Shown here: positions 43,514 through 50,922 of the stretch, piece after piece
Numbering within the stretch: the stretch's first letter is position 1
Layout: the number at the start of each line of letters is the position of its first letter
DNA from: Bacteroidales bacterium UBA4345
GTDB taxonomy: Bacteria; Bacteroidota; Bacteroidia; Bacteroidales; Paludibacteraceae
Assembly (NCBI GenBank): GCA_002396385.1
Contig: DGTD01000101.1
Location: forward strand, 1 to 64,000
DNA length: 64,000 bases
Direction: 5' to 3'
Notes under the pieces: generated by a model
Told to the model about the DNA's origin: nothing
The model's database searches: none
Seen by the model: the letters and a program-made list of their open reading frames with translations, nothing else
Made by a program: the position numbers and the translations under genes

Positions 43514-44905
43514 CTATTTAATGGAATCGACTATCGTTATTCCGTATTTCTTCATGGTGTGGTTTGTGGCAGGAAGGTAAATTAGGAATTCGTCGAAGGC
43601 GAAGTAGGTTTTGCCATCCATTCTCATTAGGCCGATGTTGTCTCCTATCTGGATGTTCTCAAATCCTTCGAATGACGATTTGGGAATTTTATAAAAAGCC
43701 TGTCCGTCTTCGGTTAACAGGTAGATGTCGTCTTGTGTGATGGCATAAATTTCGGGGAAAAACGTGTATTCCAGATGGCTGTAGGGCCTTTTGATGTTGC
43801 AGGTCTTGAACCAGTTCTCATAAATACCGATGGTTTTCTGGTCGGTTATCCGTGTCAAGTTGAGGTTCGCTTTCCAAACCGACGAAGCCATTAGTCTTCT
43901 GAATGGAAGTTTAAGCGGAGTTTTGTTTGCCGGTAAATCGGTATTGTACCAAACATGGTCTTTGTCTGTGTAGGGATTTCCCTTCATACGGTTCTTGATG
44001 GCTTCTGGATGCACCATGTAGGCCACAAGGCTCCCGTCGTCATGCTCAAAAAGGAAGAGGGTGAAACGGGTGCCAGTCAGGTTGTTACCTGCATCCTTTT
44101 GCCAAAAGGTGGCGAAATAGGCGCCGTCGTTTATTGCCGGTTCAAGTTCCCAGAATGTGGTGTTCTGCAGTTTCCCGTCGCATTCGTTCCAATAGCCAGT
44201 GAGGTCTAGGCAGACCTTTCTGCTCTTAATTTCGGCGCTAGCATCGTAAAGGTTGTTTTGGCTACTATATGCTTCGTAGGTGTTTAAAATGGAGGATATA
44301 TGGTATAGAAGGGAAAGCCTGGTCTTTTTAGGCTCTTCGCGGGCGGCAATAATGCTGGGCAGTTTGGTGTATATATCGCAACCTTCGGTCAATTTTTCAA
44401 GAAGCGACAGCACCTTCTCAAAAAGAACGTTAATGTCTGTGACGTCTCCATTCTTTGAGTCGTAGCCGGGAAATCCCTTCAGCAAGAATAGAATGAGAAA
44501 GGGCACGCTGATGTGCTGCTTTTCAACGGCTCGGTAAATGGCCTGTTTCTTCCTGCCGATGTTGTTGCGCAAGTATGGAGGGTAGTGGTATCTCAGAAGT
44601 TCCAGTGCCACTTCAAACGGATGGCTTCGGCGGGATAAATTCTCCCTGAAAAATGTCCATGACTTCTGATATTGGATTAGAATGGTCTTTAAATCGAGGT
44701 TGCCGTCGGTTTGTTCGTCAATTTCACACGCCAGGTCGCGAAAAGCGGAGCGAAGGCGTTGAAATGATGTGAAACACCTCTTTATGCCGTTGCTGTGTAT
44801 GCTTGGGGCCTCTAAAAAGTGTTCGAGCTCGCTAATTGAATTGAAGACCAGTCGTGTGTTCGCTATGCACGAAAGCCATTCCTCATATTTGTTTTGGTCT
44901 GTCAT
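43514..44905 (-). CDS. Hypothetical protein (463 aa)
   Basis: I place the start at 44905 (MTDQNKYEEWL), since a -7-like TATCTTTG lies on the minus strand at 44933-44926, inside a longer ORF that begins at 45055. The N-terminal 250 residues are helical. The C-terminal half is strand-rich, with KVCLDLTGYWNECDGKLQ and, near the end, AITQDDIYLLTEDGQAFYKIP and DNIGLMRMDGKTYFAFDEFLIYLP, which look like a small beta domain. There is no signal peptide or membrane helix. The family is not recognised. It is a cytosolic protein of unknown role in the accessory region. Confidence 0.6.
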   Translation of the reverse strand: MTDQNKYEEWLSCIANTRLVFNSISELEHFLEAPSIHSNGIKRCFTSFQRLRSAFRDLACEIDEQTDGNLDLKTILIQYQKSWTFFRENLSRRSHPFEVALELLRYHYPPYLRNNIGRKKQAIYRAVEKQHISVPFLILFLLKGFPGYDSKNGDVTDINVLFEKVLSLLEKLTEGCDIYTKLPSIIAAREEPKKTRLSLLYHISSILNTYEAYSSQNNLYDASAEIKSRKVCLDLTGYWNECDGKLQNTTFWELEPAINDGAYFATFWQKDAGNNLTGTRFTLFLFEHDDGSLVAYMVHPEAIKNRMKGNPYTDKDHVWYNTDLPANKTPLKLPFRRLMASSVWKANLNLTRITDQKTIGIYENWFKTCNIKRPYSHLEYTFFPEIYAITQDDIYLLTEDGQAFYKIPKSSFEGFENIQIGDNIGLMRMDGKTYFAFDEFLIYLPATNHTMKKYGITIVDSIK

Positions 44906-45336
44906 CGTCTTCTCTATTAGGTTTGCAAAGATATAGTATCCGACACGCAAAAATGTATGAAAAAATGGGAAAAACGAGGAAATATGATGTATTTCTGTTC
45001 GTGTTTTGTAATATTTTACGATAAGCGAGCAATTTATTTCTTTCCAACTGTGCATTCCTGTTCTAAATGCCGCCCAAAAAAGCCAGGGGGTGGAACCTGG
45101 TTCGGGCTGATAACGGATTTGGGTTCGCTGAACATCAGAGCATCGCTGGCGATCTCGGTGTTGTGGCTATAGGCTATTTCCCGCCTGATTTGAAAATGTT
45201 CTCGTTTTTAATAATTATCTTTGCCCTAATCCACTGTTGTTTTTTGTAGCAACACCAAATTAGGTGAAAATTATGACAAGTGGGAATCCTGAGCATTTCC
45301 TATTATTGAATTCTGTTCTACATCATTTATCGATAT
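44906..45336 (+). other. Intergenic stretch without a convincing gene
   Basis: The stretch is 431 nt between divergently oriented genes. A 60-codon plus-strand ORF (45067-45249) ends in a hydrophobic stretch read from AT-rich DNA and has no start context, so it is not called. The more GC-rich part around 45065-45180 may be a gene remnant. A promoter candidate lies at 45188-45222. Confidence 0.5.
45188..45222 (+). promoter_or_regulatory. Promoter candidate for the DUF2974-like gene
   Basis: TTTG (45188-45191), a 23-nt spacer and TATCTTTG (45215-45222). The -7 element is perfect and the spacer is slightly long. The leader to the small ORF at 45337 would be about 110 nt. Confidence 0.45.
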
Positions 45337-45465
45337 ATGGTTGGAAAATCAAAAGGACGTACTCCGGAAGATATCATCAAGAATCTGGAGTATAAGTTGG
45401 ACAAACATAAAGACAATACCCCGGAAAAGGAAAAAAATAACCCCCAGACATTGTGGTGCCTATGA
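45337..45465 (+). CDS. 42-codon ORF coupled to, or split from, the DUF2974-like gene
   Basis: ATG at 45337 opens a 42-residue hydrophilic peptide beginning MVGKSKGRTPEDIIKNLEYK. Its TGA (45463-45465) overlaps the ATG of the next gene (45462), the classic ATGA coupling arrangement. It contains A7 (45431-45437) and C5 (45441-45445). One extra C in the C5 run would fuse it in frame to the next ORF as ...NNPPDIVVPMNMLDYLEWRGD. Either it is a small coupled gene or the 5' end of a frameshifted gene. Confidence 0.45.
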   Translation: MVGKSKGRTPEDIIKNLEYKLDKHKDNTPEKEKNNPQTLWCL

Positions 45466-46640
45466 ATATGCTCGATTACCTGGAATGGCGTGGCGACTTG
45501 TCGTTTGGGAGCGATCCGTTAAACGAGGTGGATGCCCTGATATTATCGCTGATTAGTTATTATAAGTTTGAACAGTTCAGTACTATTGCCGGCAGGGTGG
45601 CAGGTTATACGCTTGCCGAGTATGTACGGCTTCATGACGACAACAGCTCTGTTTTCGGAGATATTAACAGGGAGATTGATATTGAAAGTGATATCTTTCC
45701 ATCTAAGACTGCGCCTTTCGTCCTCTGCAAGGCTGTGAAGACGAAGCGGTTTGCGGGGGTGCGTGTCGTTAATTTCCGGAATGTCTTCGACGAGGACAGG
45801 GTTGTGCAATTTGCCGCTATGACTTTCGATTTAGGTAATGGAGATAGCGTAGTGGCTTATCGGGGCACCGACTCGACTATTGTTGGTTGGAAAGAAGACT
45901 GTATGCTCTCGTACCTGCCCGAAATACCTGGCCAGACGGAGGCTGTAGGCTATTTCAACGAAACTGAACCAGGGAAGCGGTACTATATTGTAGGACACTC
46001 TAAGGGTGGAAACGAAGCCTTATATGCCTACCTAAAAATGAATGAAGACCGCCTTAACGACGTTGTGGCGGTCTATAACTTCGATGGCCCTGGCTTTCTT
46101 GAGAATAATCAGGATACGCCCCGTTACCAGAAGACAAAAGATAAGATACGCACCTTTGTGCCGTCGCATTCTATTGTAGGTATGCTTTTAGAACACGAGA
46201 AGGATTATGTGGCTGTGAAAAGTCAGGGCTATGGCATTAAACAGCACAATCCGCTCTTCTGGGAGGTTAAAGGCGCAGGCTTGGTAACTGAATTAAATAA
46301 CGAATGGGTTCGGGAAGTTGCCGACCTCACTTTTGCCGATTTCTTAAAGGAAATGTCGTTGGAAGACCGCAAATTTGTAACAGAGACTGTTTTTGCCATC
46401 GTCAACAACTGTGGAGTAAAGAGTTTTTCCGAACTCTATAAGAATCCGATAAAAAACACAAGAATCATTATGGCGTCCTATTCCAAATTGCCAGACGAGC
46501 AGAAGGAAAAACTGGTTAAGGCGTCTAAGACGCTTGGGTTGTCGTGGGCGTCGAGCTACCGCTACGGCATTGGTGAAGTGAAGCCTGGCGATAACAAACC
46601 CTTATTACGGACATTCTTTAAATTTTGGAAAGGGGTATAG
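45462..46640 (+). CDS. DUF2974/Mbeg1-like alpha/beta hydrolase
   Basis: This 392-residue protein begins MNMLDYLEWRGDLSFGSDPLNEVDALILS, the usual start of DUF2974 (Mbeg1-like) proteins. The hydrolase core includes SVVAYRGTDSTIVGWKEDC (oxyanion region) and VGHSKGGNEALYAY with the nucleophile Ser in GHSKG, then VYNFDGPGF. It has no signal peptide. Lipase-like activity is likely but not shown; phospholipase effectors of defence or interbacterial systems use the same fold. The start at 45462 overlaps the stop of the 42-codon ORF; a GTG at 45453 is also in frame. Confidence 0.75.
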   Translation: MNMLDYLEWRGDLSFGSDPLNEVDALILSLISYYKFEQFSTIAGRVAGYTLAEYVRLHDDNSSVFGDINREIDIESDIFPSKTAPFVLCKAVKTKRFAGVRVVNFRNVFDEDRVVQFAAMTFDLGNGDSVVAYRGTDSTIVGWKEDCMLSYLPEIPGQTEAVGYFNETEPGKRYYIVGHSKGGNEALYAYLKMNEDRLNDVVAVYNFDGPGFLENNQDTPRYQKTKDKIRTFVPSHSIVGMLLEHEKDYVAVKSQGYGIKQHNPLFWEVKGAGLVTELNNEWVREVADLTFADFLKEMSLEDRKFVTETVFAIVNNCGVKSFSELYKNPIKNTRIIMASYSKLPDEQKEKLVKASKTLGLSWASSYRYGIGEVKPGDNKPLLRTFFKFWKGV

Positions 46641-46853
46641 GCTGCCAGAAATTGCCTAGTGCCTGCGAAAGGGGAAAGGTGGTCTGTGATGTAGAATTGC
46701 TTGCAAATCAGTTAAATGATATGCTTAAGTAAGCCGGAATTATGGTTGGAAGTAAATCAAGTGAAGTGGCTTTTGAAACTTTATAAACTGTCGCCTTTTA
46801 ATCCTAGACTGATAGTAATATGGACTAACCAAATCATTTTGTCCTGTTAAAAT

Positions 46854-46889
46854 AAATGTCTTGTTTTTTGCGTAAAAAACAAGACATTT
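46854..46889 (+). promoter_or_regulatory. Palindromic operator over the toxin-antitoxin promoter
   Basis: A perfect 16-bp inverted repeat (46854-46869 with 46874-46889; 4-nt centre GCGT) covers the -33 element and spacer of the promoter of the AbiEi-like gene. AbiEi-type antitoxins are known to bind inverted repeats in their own promoters, so this is a likely autoregulatory operator. Confidence 0.7.
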
Positions 46890-46898
46890 GTATTTTTG
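46867..46898 (+). promoter_or_regulatory. Promoter of the type IV toxin-antitoxin pair
   Basis: TTTG (46867-46870), a 20-nt spacer and TATTTTTG (46891-46898) fit the Bacteroidales consensus well. The ATG at 46913 is 14 nt downstream of the -7 element. Confidence 0.75.
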
Positions 46899-46912
46899 TG
46901 AAAAAGATTTGA

Positions 46913-47632
46913 ATGATTATAGCGAACCAAATAAAAAGTAAACTTGATTCAACTGAGTGTGGGGTAGTCTTGACAATGGGTGATTTTGGTATAGAGGCAA
47001 AGTACCAGCCAGCTCTTGTGAAGGCACTTAATCGGTTGGTGAGTAGGGGGGACTTGGAAAAAATATCGAAAGGAAAGTATTTCAAGCCTCAAAAATCTAT
47101 TTTTGGAATATTAAAGCCATCTACATCGGAAATCGTTAAGGATTTCCTAGAAAAGGATGGGAAAACTGTGGGATATATAACTGGTACCACGGCCTTTGCC
47201 TCCATGGGGCTTACAACCCAAATTTCGTCTGTGGTTTTAATTGGAACGAATTTTTACAGACGACCTTTGGAAAGAGGGGCACATAAAGTATCTTTTTTAC
47301 TCCAGCGAAACGAGATTACAGAAGAGACAATCCCGCTTTTACGGATTCTTGATGCTTTTAGGCTTATTAAGGATATTCCGGCAACAACTCCAGATGAATC
47401 GTTGAACGTGCTGAAAAAGATAATAGCCGGCCTTTCTGCAGAAAGGCAGTTACAATTGGTTGATTTAGCTAGTAAATATACTCCATATGTAAGAGCCTTG
47501 TTAGGCGCAGTATTTGAAATACTAGGGAAAGATACTAACAAATTGAATAAACAATTAAATGGAGTAACCTATTATAAAATCCCTATAAGTGAGAAGTGTT
47601 TACCTAACAAGAAAAACTGGAATATAATATGA
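46913..47632 (+). CDS. AbiEi-like / DUF6088 antitoxin
   Basis: This 239-residue protein has an N-terminal winged-helix-like region (residues about 1-65: KSKLDSTECGVVLTMGDFG, ALVKALNRLVSRGDLEKISKGKYFKP), as in AbiEi antitoxins. It is followed by an alpha/beta domain (YITGTTAFASMGLTTQISSVVLIGTN) typical of DUF6088. It would repress its own operon and counter the nucleotidyltransferase encoded next. Its stop overlaps the toxin start by 4 nt (ATGA). The palindrome at 46854-46889 is the probable binding site. Confidence 0.8.
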   Translation: MIIANQIKSKLDSTECGVVLTMGDFGIEAKYQPALVKALNRLVSRGDLEKISKGKYFKPQKSIFGILKPSTSEIVKDFLEKDGKTVGYITGTTAFASMGLTTQISSVVLIGTNFYRRPLERGAHKVSFLLQRNEITEETIPLLRILDAFRLIKDIPATTPDESLNVLKKIIAGLSAERQLQLVDLASKYTPYVRALLGAVFEILGKDTNKLNKQLNGVTYYKIPISEKCLPNKKNWNII

Positions 47633-48603
47633 GGCTACATGAAAAAAGGGAACTTTTCGCTGAAGCTATATTGGCGGCATCGCGCAGTGTAGAAGAAGGT
47701 GGGTTGGGGATTAAAGATGTCTATATTGAAAAAGACTATTGGATTTGTAGGTCTCTTTCACTGATGGCAAAGAATGATTCAGAAAACCGTGCAATTTTCA
47801 AAGGTGGCACAAGCTTGACAAAAGCCTTTGGTATTGGGAACAGGTTCTCCGAAGACATTGATGTTGCTATAGCTGAAGCTGACAGTTTGAGTGGAAACCA
47901 GTTGAAGAACCTCATAAAAAGGATTTCTAAAAGCATGACAGAAGGTCTTCAAGAAATTGATATGCCTGGATTAACCAGTAAGGGATCTAGATTTCATAGG
48001 GTCTATTACTCATATCCCCGAGCCGGTACGAAGGCTCAGGTGGGAGCAGTCAAAGCGGGGCAGTTGTTAGTGGAGATAAATTCTTTCGCAAATCCGTATC
48101 CAATACAAAGACGTATGATTCGAAGTTTTCTTACTGATTTTTTGGCATTGTCGAACAACAGTGGCATGATAGAGGATTTCGAGATGCAACCCTTTGAGCT
48201 TAATGTATTGGATAGTAGGCGTACTCTTACAGAGAAACTTGTTTCTCTGATTAGAAATTCTCTTGCAGAGGACTGTATGATTCAGATGGCAGCAAAGATT
48301 AGACATTTTTACGATTTGTATTACCTTTTTCAAGATAAGGAAGTGAAGTCTTATATAGATAGTAAGAGTTTTAAGTCTGATTTCAATAGCTTGATGAAGG
48401 AAGATCAGAACAGGTTTAAAGAACCTAGCGGATGGGATAAAAAGCTCCTGAAGGATTCCATTCTTGTTAAGGATTTGCATAACGTGTGGAAAGATTTACA
48501 AAAAGTATACTTAAAAGAGTTGCCGGACTTAGCATACAGGGAGATTCCATCTACAGAAGAAATAGAAATAAGTGTGAAATCGATTATTGAGAAACTATTC
48601 TAG
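47629..48603 (+). CDS. AbiEii-like nucleotidyltransferase toxin
   Basis: This 324-residue member of the AbiEii/AbiGii toxin family has VYIEKDYWI (31-39), then the nucleotidyltransferase motif FKGGTSLTKAFGIGNRFSEDIDVA, with GGTS at 59-62 and metal-binding Asp76 and Asp78. KAGQLLVEINSFANPYPIQ and RTLTEKLVSLIR...RHFYDLYYLF are further family landmarks. Such enzymes transfer nucleotides to tRNA or other targets and cause abortive infection in phage-infected cells. It overlaps the antitoxin gene by 4 nt and appears intact. Confidence 0.85.
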   Translation: MRLHEKRELFAEAILAASRSVEEGGLGIKDVYIEKDYWICRSLSLMAKNDSENRAIFKGGTSLTKAFGIGNRFSEDIDVAIAEADSLSGNQLKNLIKRISKSMTEGLQEIDMPGLTSKGSRFHRVYYSYPRAGTKAQVGAVKAGQLLVEINSFANPYPIQRRMIRSFLTDFLALSNNSGMIEDFEMQPFELNVLDSRRTLTEKLVSLIRNSLAEDCMIQMAAKIRHFYDLYYLFQDKEVKSYIDSKSFKSDFNSLMKEDQNRFKEPSGWDKKLLKDSILVKDLHNVWKDLQKVYLKELPDLAYREIPSTEEIEISVKSIIEKLF

Positions 48604-48670
48604 AACAGGATATGCTAAGTTTTTGAAATTTGAGGATTTAGATAAGTAAAAACACGTGAGTTTACTGGAT

Positions 48671-48703
48671 TTTTGTATATATGTATTTTCTTGAGTATAT
48701 TTG
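48671..48703 (+). promoter_or_regulatory. Promoter of the Sel1 lipoprotein gene
   Basis: TTTTG (48671-48675), a 20-nt spacer and TATATTTG (48696-48703) match the -33/-7 consensus very well. This excludes the longer ORF start at 48701 and supports the ATG at 48746. Confidence 0.75.
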
Positions 48704-48745
48704 TTAGCAAGTTCAATTGAAAGTTTATCTAAGCGTAAATATCAC

Positions 48746-49303
48746 ATGAAAAAGAGACTGTTCCTATTAAATTCCAGCTTTTCTTTGTTTTTTCTCTCGT
48801 GCATGGCGGGCAGCAACGAATGCAGCTCTTGTCTGTTACTGTATGAATTGGGGAAATACGAGCAGGCGTTTAACTGCTATAAGGAGCTGGGGAAAAAGGG
48901 TGATAGTCTTGCCCAACTGAACCTGGGTATTTTTTACCATACGGGCTGTGGTGTGGAAAAAAACGATGTGGAGGCGGTTAAATGGTACAAATTGGCAGCC
49001 GAAAAAGGAGATAGCGACGCACAAGACCGCCTCGGACACTGTTACCAGAAACACACTGGTGTGGACGAAGACCCAGAAAAGGCTTTTTTCTGGTATATGA
49101 AAGCGGCTAGGCAGAACCACCAGAAGGCTCTCTACAACGTGGGAATTTGCTACTTGTCTGGCTATGGCGTAGAAAAAAATGTGGAAGAGGGTATCCGCTG
49201 GATGAAGAAATCGGCCGATACGGGCTATATGCCTGCCATTGAGTTGGTGAATTTTATGGAGTCCAATCCCGATAAAGTGAAGCAGCTGAAAGAAAAACCT
49301 TGA
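48746..49303 (+). CDS. Sel1-repeat lipoprotein
   Basis: This 185-residue protein begins MKKRLFLLNSSFSLFFLSCM, with a lipobox ending FFLSC (probable lipidated Cys19). It is followed by about four Sel1-type repeats of 36 residues: AQLNLGIFYHTGCGVEKNDVEA, AQDRLGHCYQKHTGVDEDPEKA and ALYNVGICYLSGYGVEKNVEEG are clear. Sel1 repeats mediate protein-protein contacts; in other bacteria, Sel1 proteins often neighbour T6SS effectors or act as immunity proteins. The next gene may be an immunity protein. It has its own promoter. Confidence 0.8.
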   Translation: MKKRLFLLNSSFSLFFLSCMAGSNECSSCLLLYELGKYEQAFNCYKELGKKGDSLAQLNLGIFYHTGCGVEKNDVEAVKWYKLAAEKGDSDAQDRLGHCYQKHTGVDEDPEKAFFWYMKAARQNHQKALYNVGICYLSGYGVEKNVEEGIRWMKKSADTGYMPAIELVNFMESNPDKVKQLKEKP

Positions 49304-49382
49304 ACTCTAACTACCCACTAAAAAAGAAAATCGGCGAAACTTCCAAGGCTGGCAGTTCTTGGACTGTCCTATAAAGAAAGTA

Positions 49383-49412
49383 TTGTTTTATAGCGTCTTT
49401 ATACTATATTTG
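49383..49412 (+). promoter_or_regulatory. Promoter of the Tai4-like gene
   Basis: TTG (49383-49385), a 19-nt spacer and TATATTTG (49405-49412). The ATG at 49453 is 40 nt downstream. Confidence 0.65.
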
Positions 49413-49452
49413 TAGATATAATTAATAAGTTAGACGTTTACATACTACAGAC

Positions 49453-49908
49453 ATGAAAACAATAAAGTCCTTCCTTGCACTTATCGTCCTTCTATGTTTT
49501 AATGTAGATGTTTTCTCCCAAGATACCTTGACTATAGTGAGAGATTATATAGAAAGCGGTTACAAAGATTTCGCATTCTGTAGATGCCTTTACCGCTCTA
49601 ATAGCAAAGATTCCACAATCATAAAGGAATTGGTTTCCAAAGATGGAAGTACAGCAGGCTATTTTGAAGTAGTAAATATAGGCTTGGAGAATTCTATAAT
49701 GTTAGATAGTTTAGCAAGAAAGTACTCTAATAAGTACTATGCCAGTAAATATGATAATCCATTATTGCTAATGAAATGTTTGGACTTCTATAACTCTGCA
49801 GAACTAAAAGATAGCGTCAACTCTATTTTAAACAGAGATAAAGAATACTACTCTGAGTTAGAATACTATTATAAAAGAGCAATGATCAGAAAAGAAAATA
49901 TGAAATAA
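49453..49908 (+). CDS. Periplasmic protein, possibly Tai4-like T6SS immunity
   Basis: This 151-residue protein has a signal peptide (MKTIKSFLALIVLLCFNVDVFSQ). The mature part is helical: IVRDYIESGYKDFAFCRCLY, TAGYFEVVNIGLENSIMLDSLARKYSNKYYASK, and LLLMKCLDFYNSAELKDSV. Helical layout, paired Cys and an MKCLDFYNSAEL-like segment resemble the Tai4 family, periplasmic immunity proteins that bind Tae4 amidase effectors. This is from memory of the family pattern and is not secure. No amidase or T6SS gene is adjacent, so it would be an orphan immunity gene, as described in acquired defence clusters of gut Bacteroidales. Confidence 0.5.
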   Translation: MKTIKSFLALIVLLCFNVDVFSQDTLTIVRDYIESGYKDFAFCRCLYRSNSKDSTIIKELVSKDGSTAGYFEVVNIGLENSIMLDSLARKYSNKYYASKYDNPLLLMKCLDFYNSAELKDSVNSILNRDKEYYSELEYYYKRAMIRKENMK

Positions 49909-49972
49909 AAAGCATCGTGTGGTCAATGATGTAGACTGAAAGAGGTTGATTGTTTCTTTTTTTCTGTTCTTG

Positions 49973-50571
49973 TTATAAAAACGTATTCTTTTTAGTTTCT
50001 AATTTATTCAATTCAATGCGGCGTTGCTGACGTTTCACTTCAAAGAATACTGCCGATTGTTCCAGTTCGTTTTCAGCGATGATGTCAATCTCGTTTTCGC
50101 CTTTTCGGTCCCACCAACTGTCAATTCTCGTATAATTGCCACTCTCAATAAACAAATCAACAAAGTAACGTTCAAGAGCAAGCCCGCTAAACATGGCATA
50201 ATCTCTTTCAATAATGGCTTTCAACTTATCGTACGCACCAATTTCAATAATGTAGTTGTACTTAAAAATGAATCGAAACCAGAAAATGAAAAAGTTATCG
50301 GCCAATTTATAGCGAACATTGGTCGATTTTGACTTCTCGAATAGGGGTTGTCTTTTCTTAATTAGATTATAGTCGTCTTCAAGTTTAGTTAGGTAACCAC
50401 CAAGTTCCTTTCCTACTAAATCTTCAATCTCCGAACGTTTAGTATATCCGGACGCAATAGCAGACATAATGAAAAATACATACCGTAATCTTTCCCAAAT
50501 TCCTCAATAAGTGTGTTCTTACCCTCGTTAATGAAGATAGAATCGCGTTTGCATACAACGTCCAGTATCAT
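49973..50571 (-). pseudogene. Remnant of an ATP-binding (AAA/DUF234-type) protein
   Basis: The C-terminal part (164 codons, 50467-49973) is intact and looks like the end of a Bacteroidota/archaeal-type ATPase: SAIASGYTKRSEIEDLVGKELGGYLTKLEDDY, NFFIFWFRFIFKY and a nuclease-like ENEIDIIAENE...VFFEVKR. In another frame, from the ATG at 50571, comes a piece with KRDSIFINEGKNTLIEEFGKDYG, like the start of the P-loop region (GRRRxGKTxLIxEFGK) but with the Walker A Gly/Lys damaged. The ATPase core that should lie between is absent. I read it as a gene with internal deletion and frameshift. Confidence 0.7.
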
Positions 50572-50922
50572 TTACTCAGAAACGGCTGTTTCCGAAACCG
50601 CGGTTTCGGAAACAGCCGTTTCGCTACAAAAATACGAAATAATTTTTTTGACGATATGCTAATAGGCGGAAATAAATAGTAGCTAGCTGTTTACAGATTA
50701 TCTGACTAAGGAAAACATATTTGACAATGCCATAAAAATAGAAAATGAGCATGTGTTGAGGCGGTAAACGCAGAGAGAAAAAGACTAAATAAAGGAAGCG
50801 CCGTGCTTGCGTTGCATATATTTTCAAATTGAATGGCGTTTAACTCACAATTTTGAGTAACTTTGCATATTATTGCCGAAATGGCGATTGGATGAGAATA
50901 TAAAAGAATTCTTAAATATATA
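50572..50922 (+). other. Intergenic region before the DUF2723 gene
   Basis: This 351-nt stretch has the 44-bp palindrome at its left end and a -7-like TAACTTTG at 50858-50865 (no clear -33) near its right end. No gene is seen between. It marks the return from the AT-rich accessory region to core genes. Confidence 0.55.
50579..50622. repeat. Perfect 44-bp palindrome
   Basis: Bases 50579-50600 are the exact reverse complement of 50601-50622, with no loop. It contains two diverging GTTTCCGAAAC/GTTTCGGAAAC half-sites around a CCGCGG centre. It is 8 nt upstream of the ATPase remnant's original start. Possible roles are an operator of that gene, a mobile-element end or a recombination site. Confidence 0.85.

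Noticed and set aside
45067-45249. 60-codon plus-strand ORF in the intergenic region
   Set aside because: No ribosome-binding or promoter context, and the last third is random hydrophobic sequence from AT-rich DNA. It could be a fragment of a lost gene.
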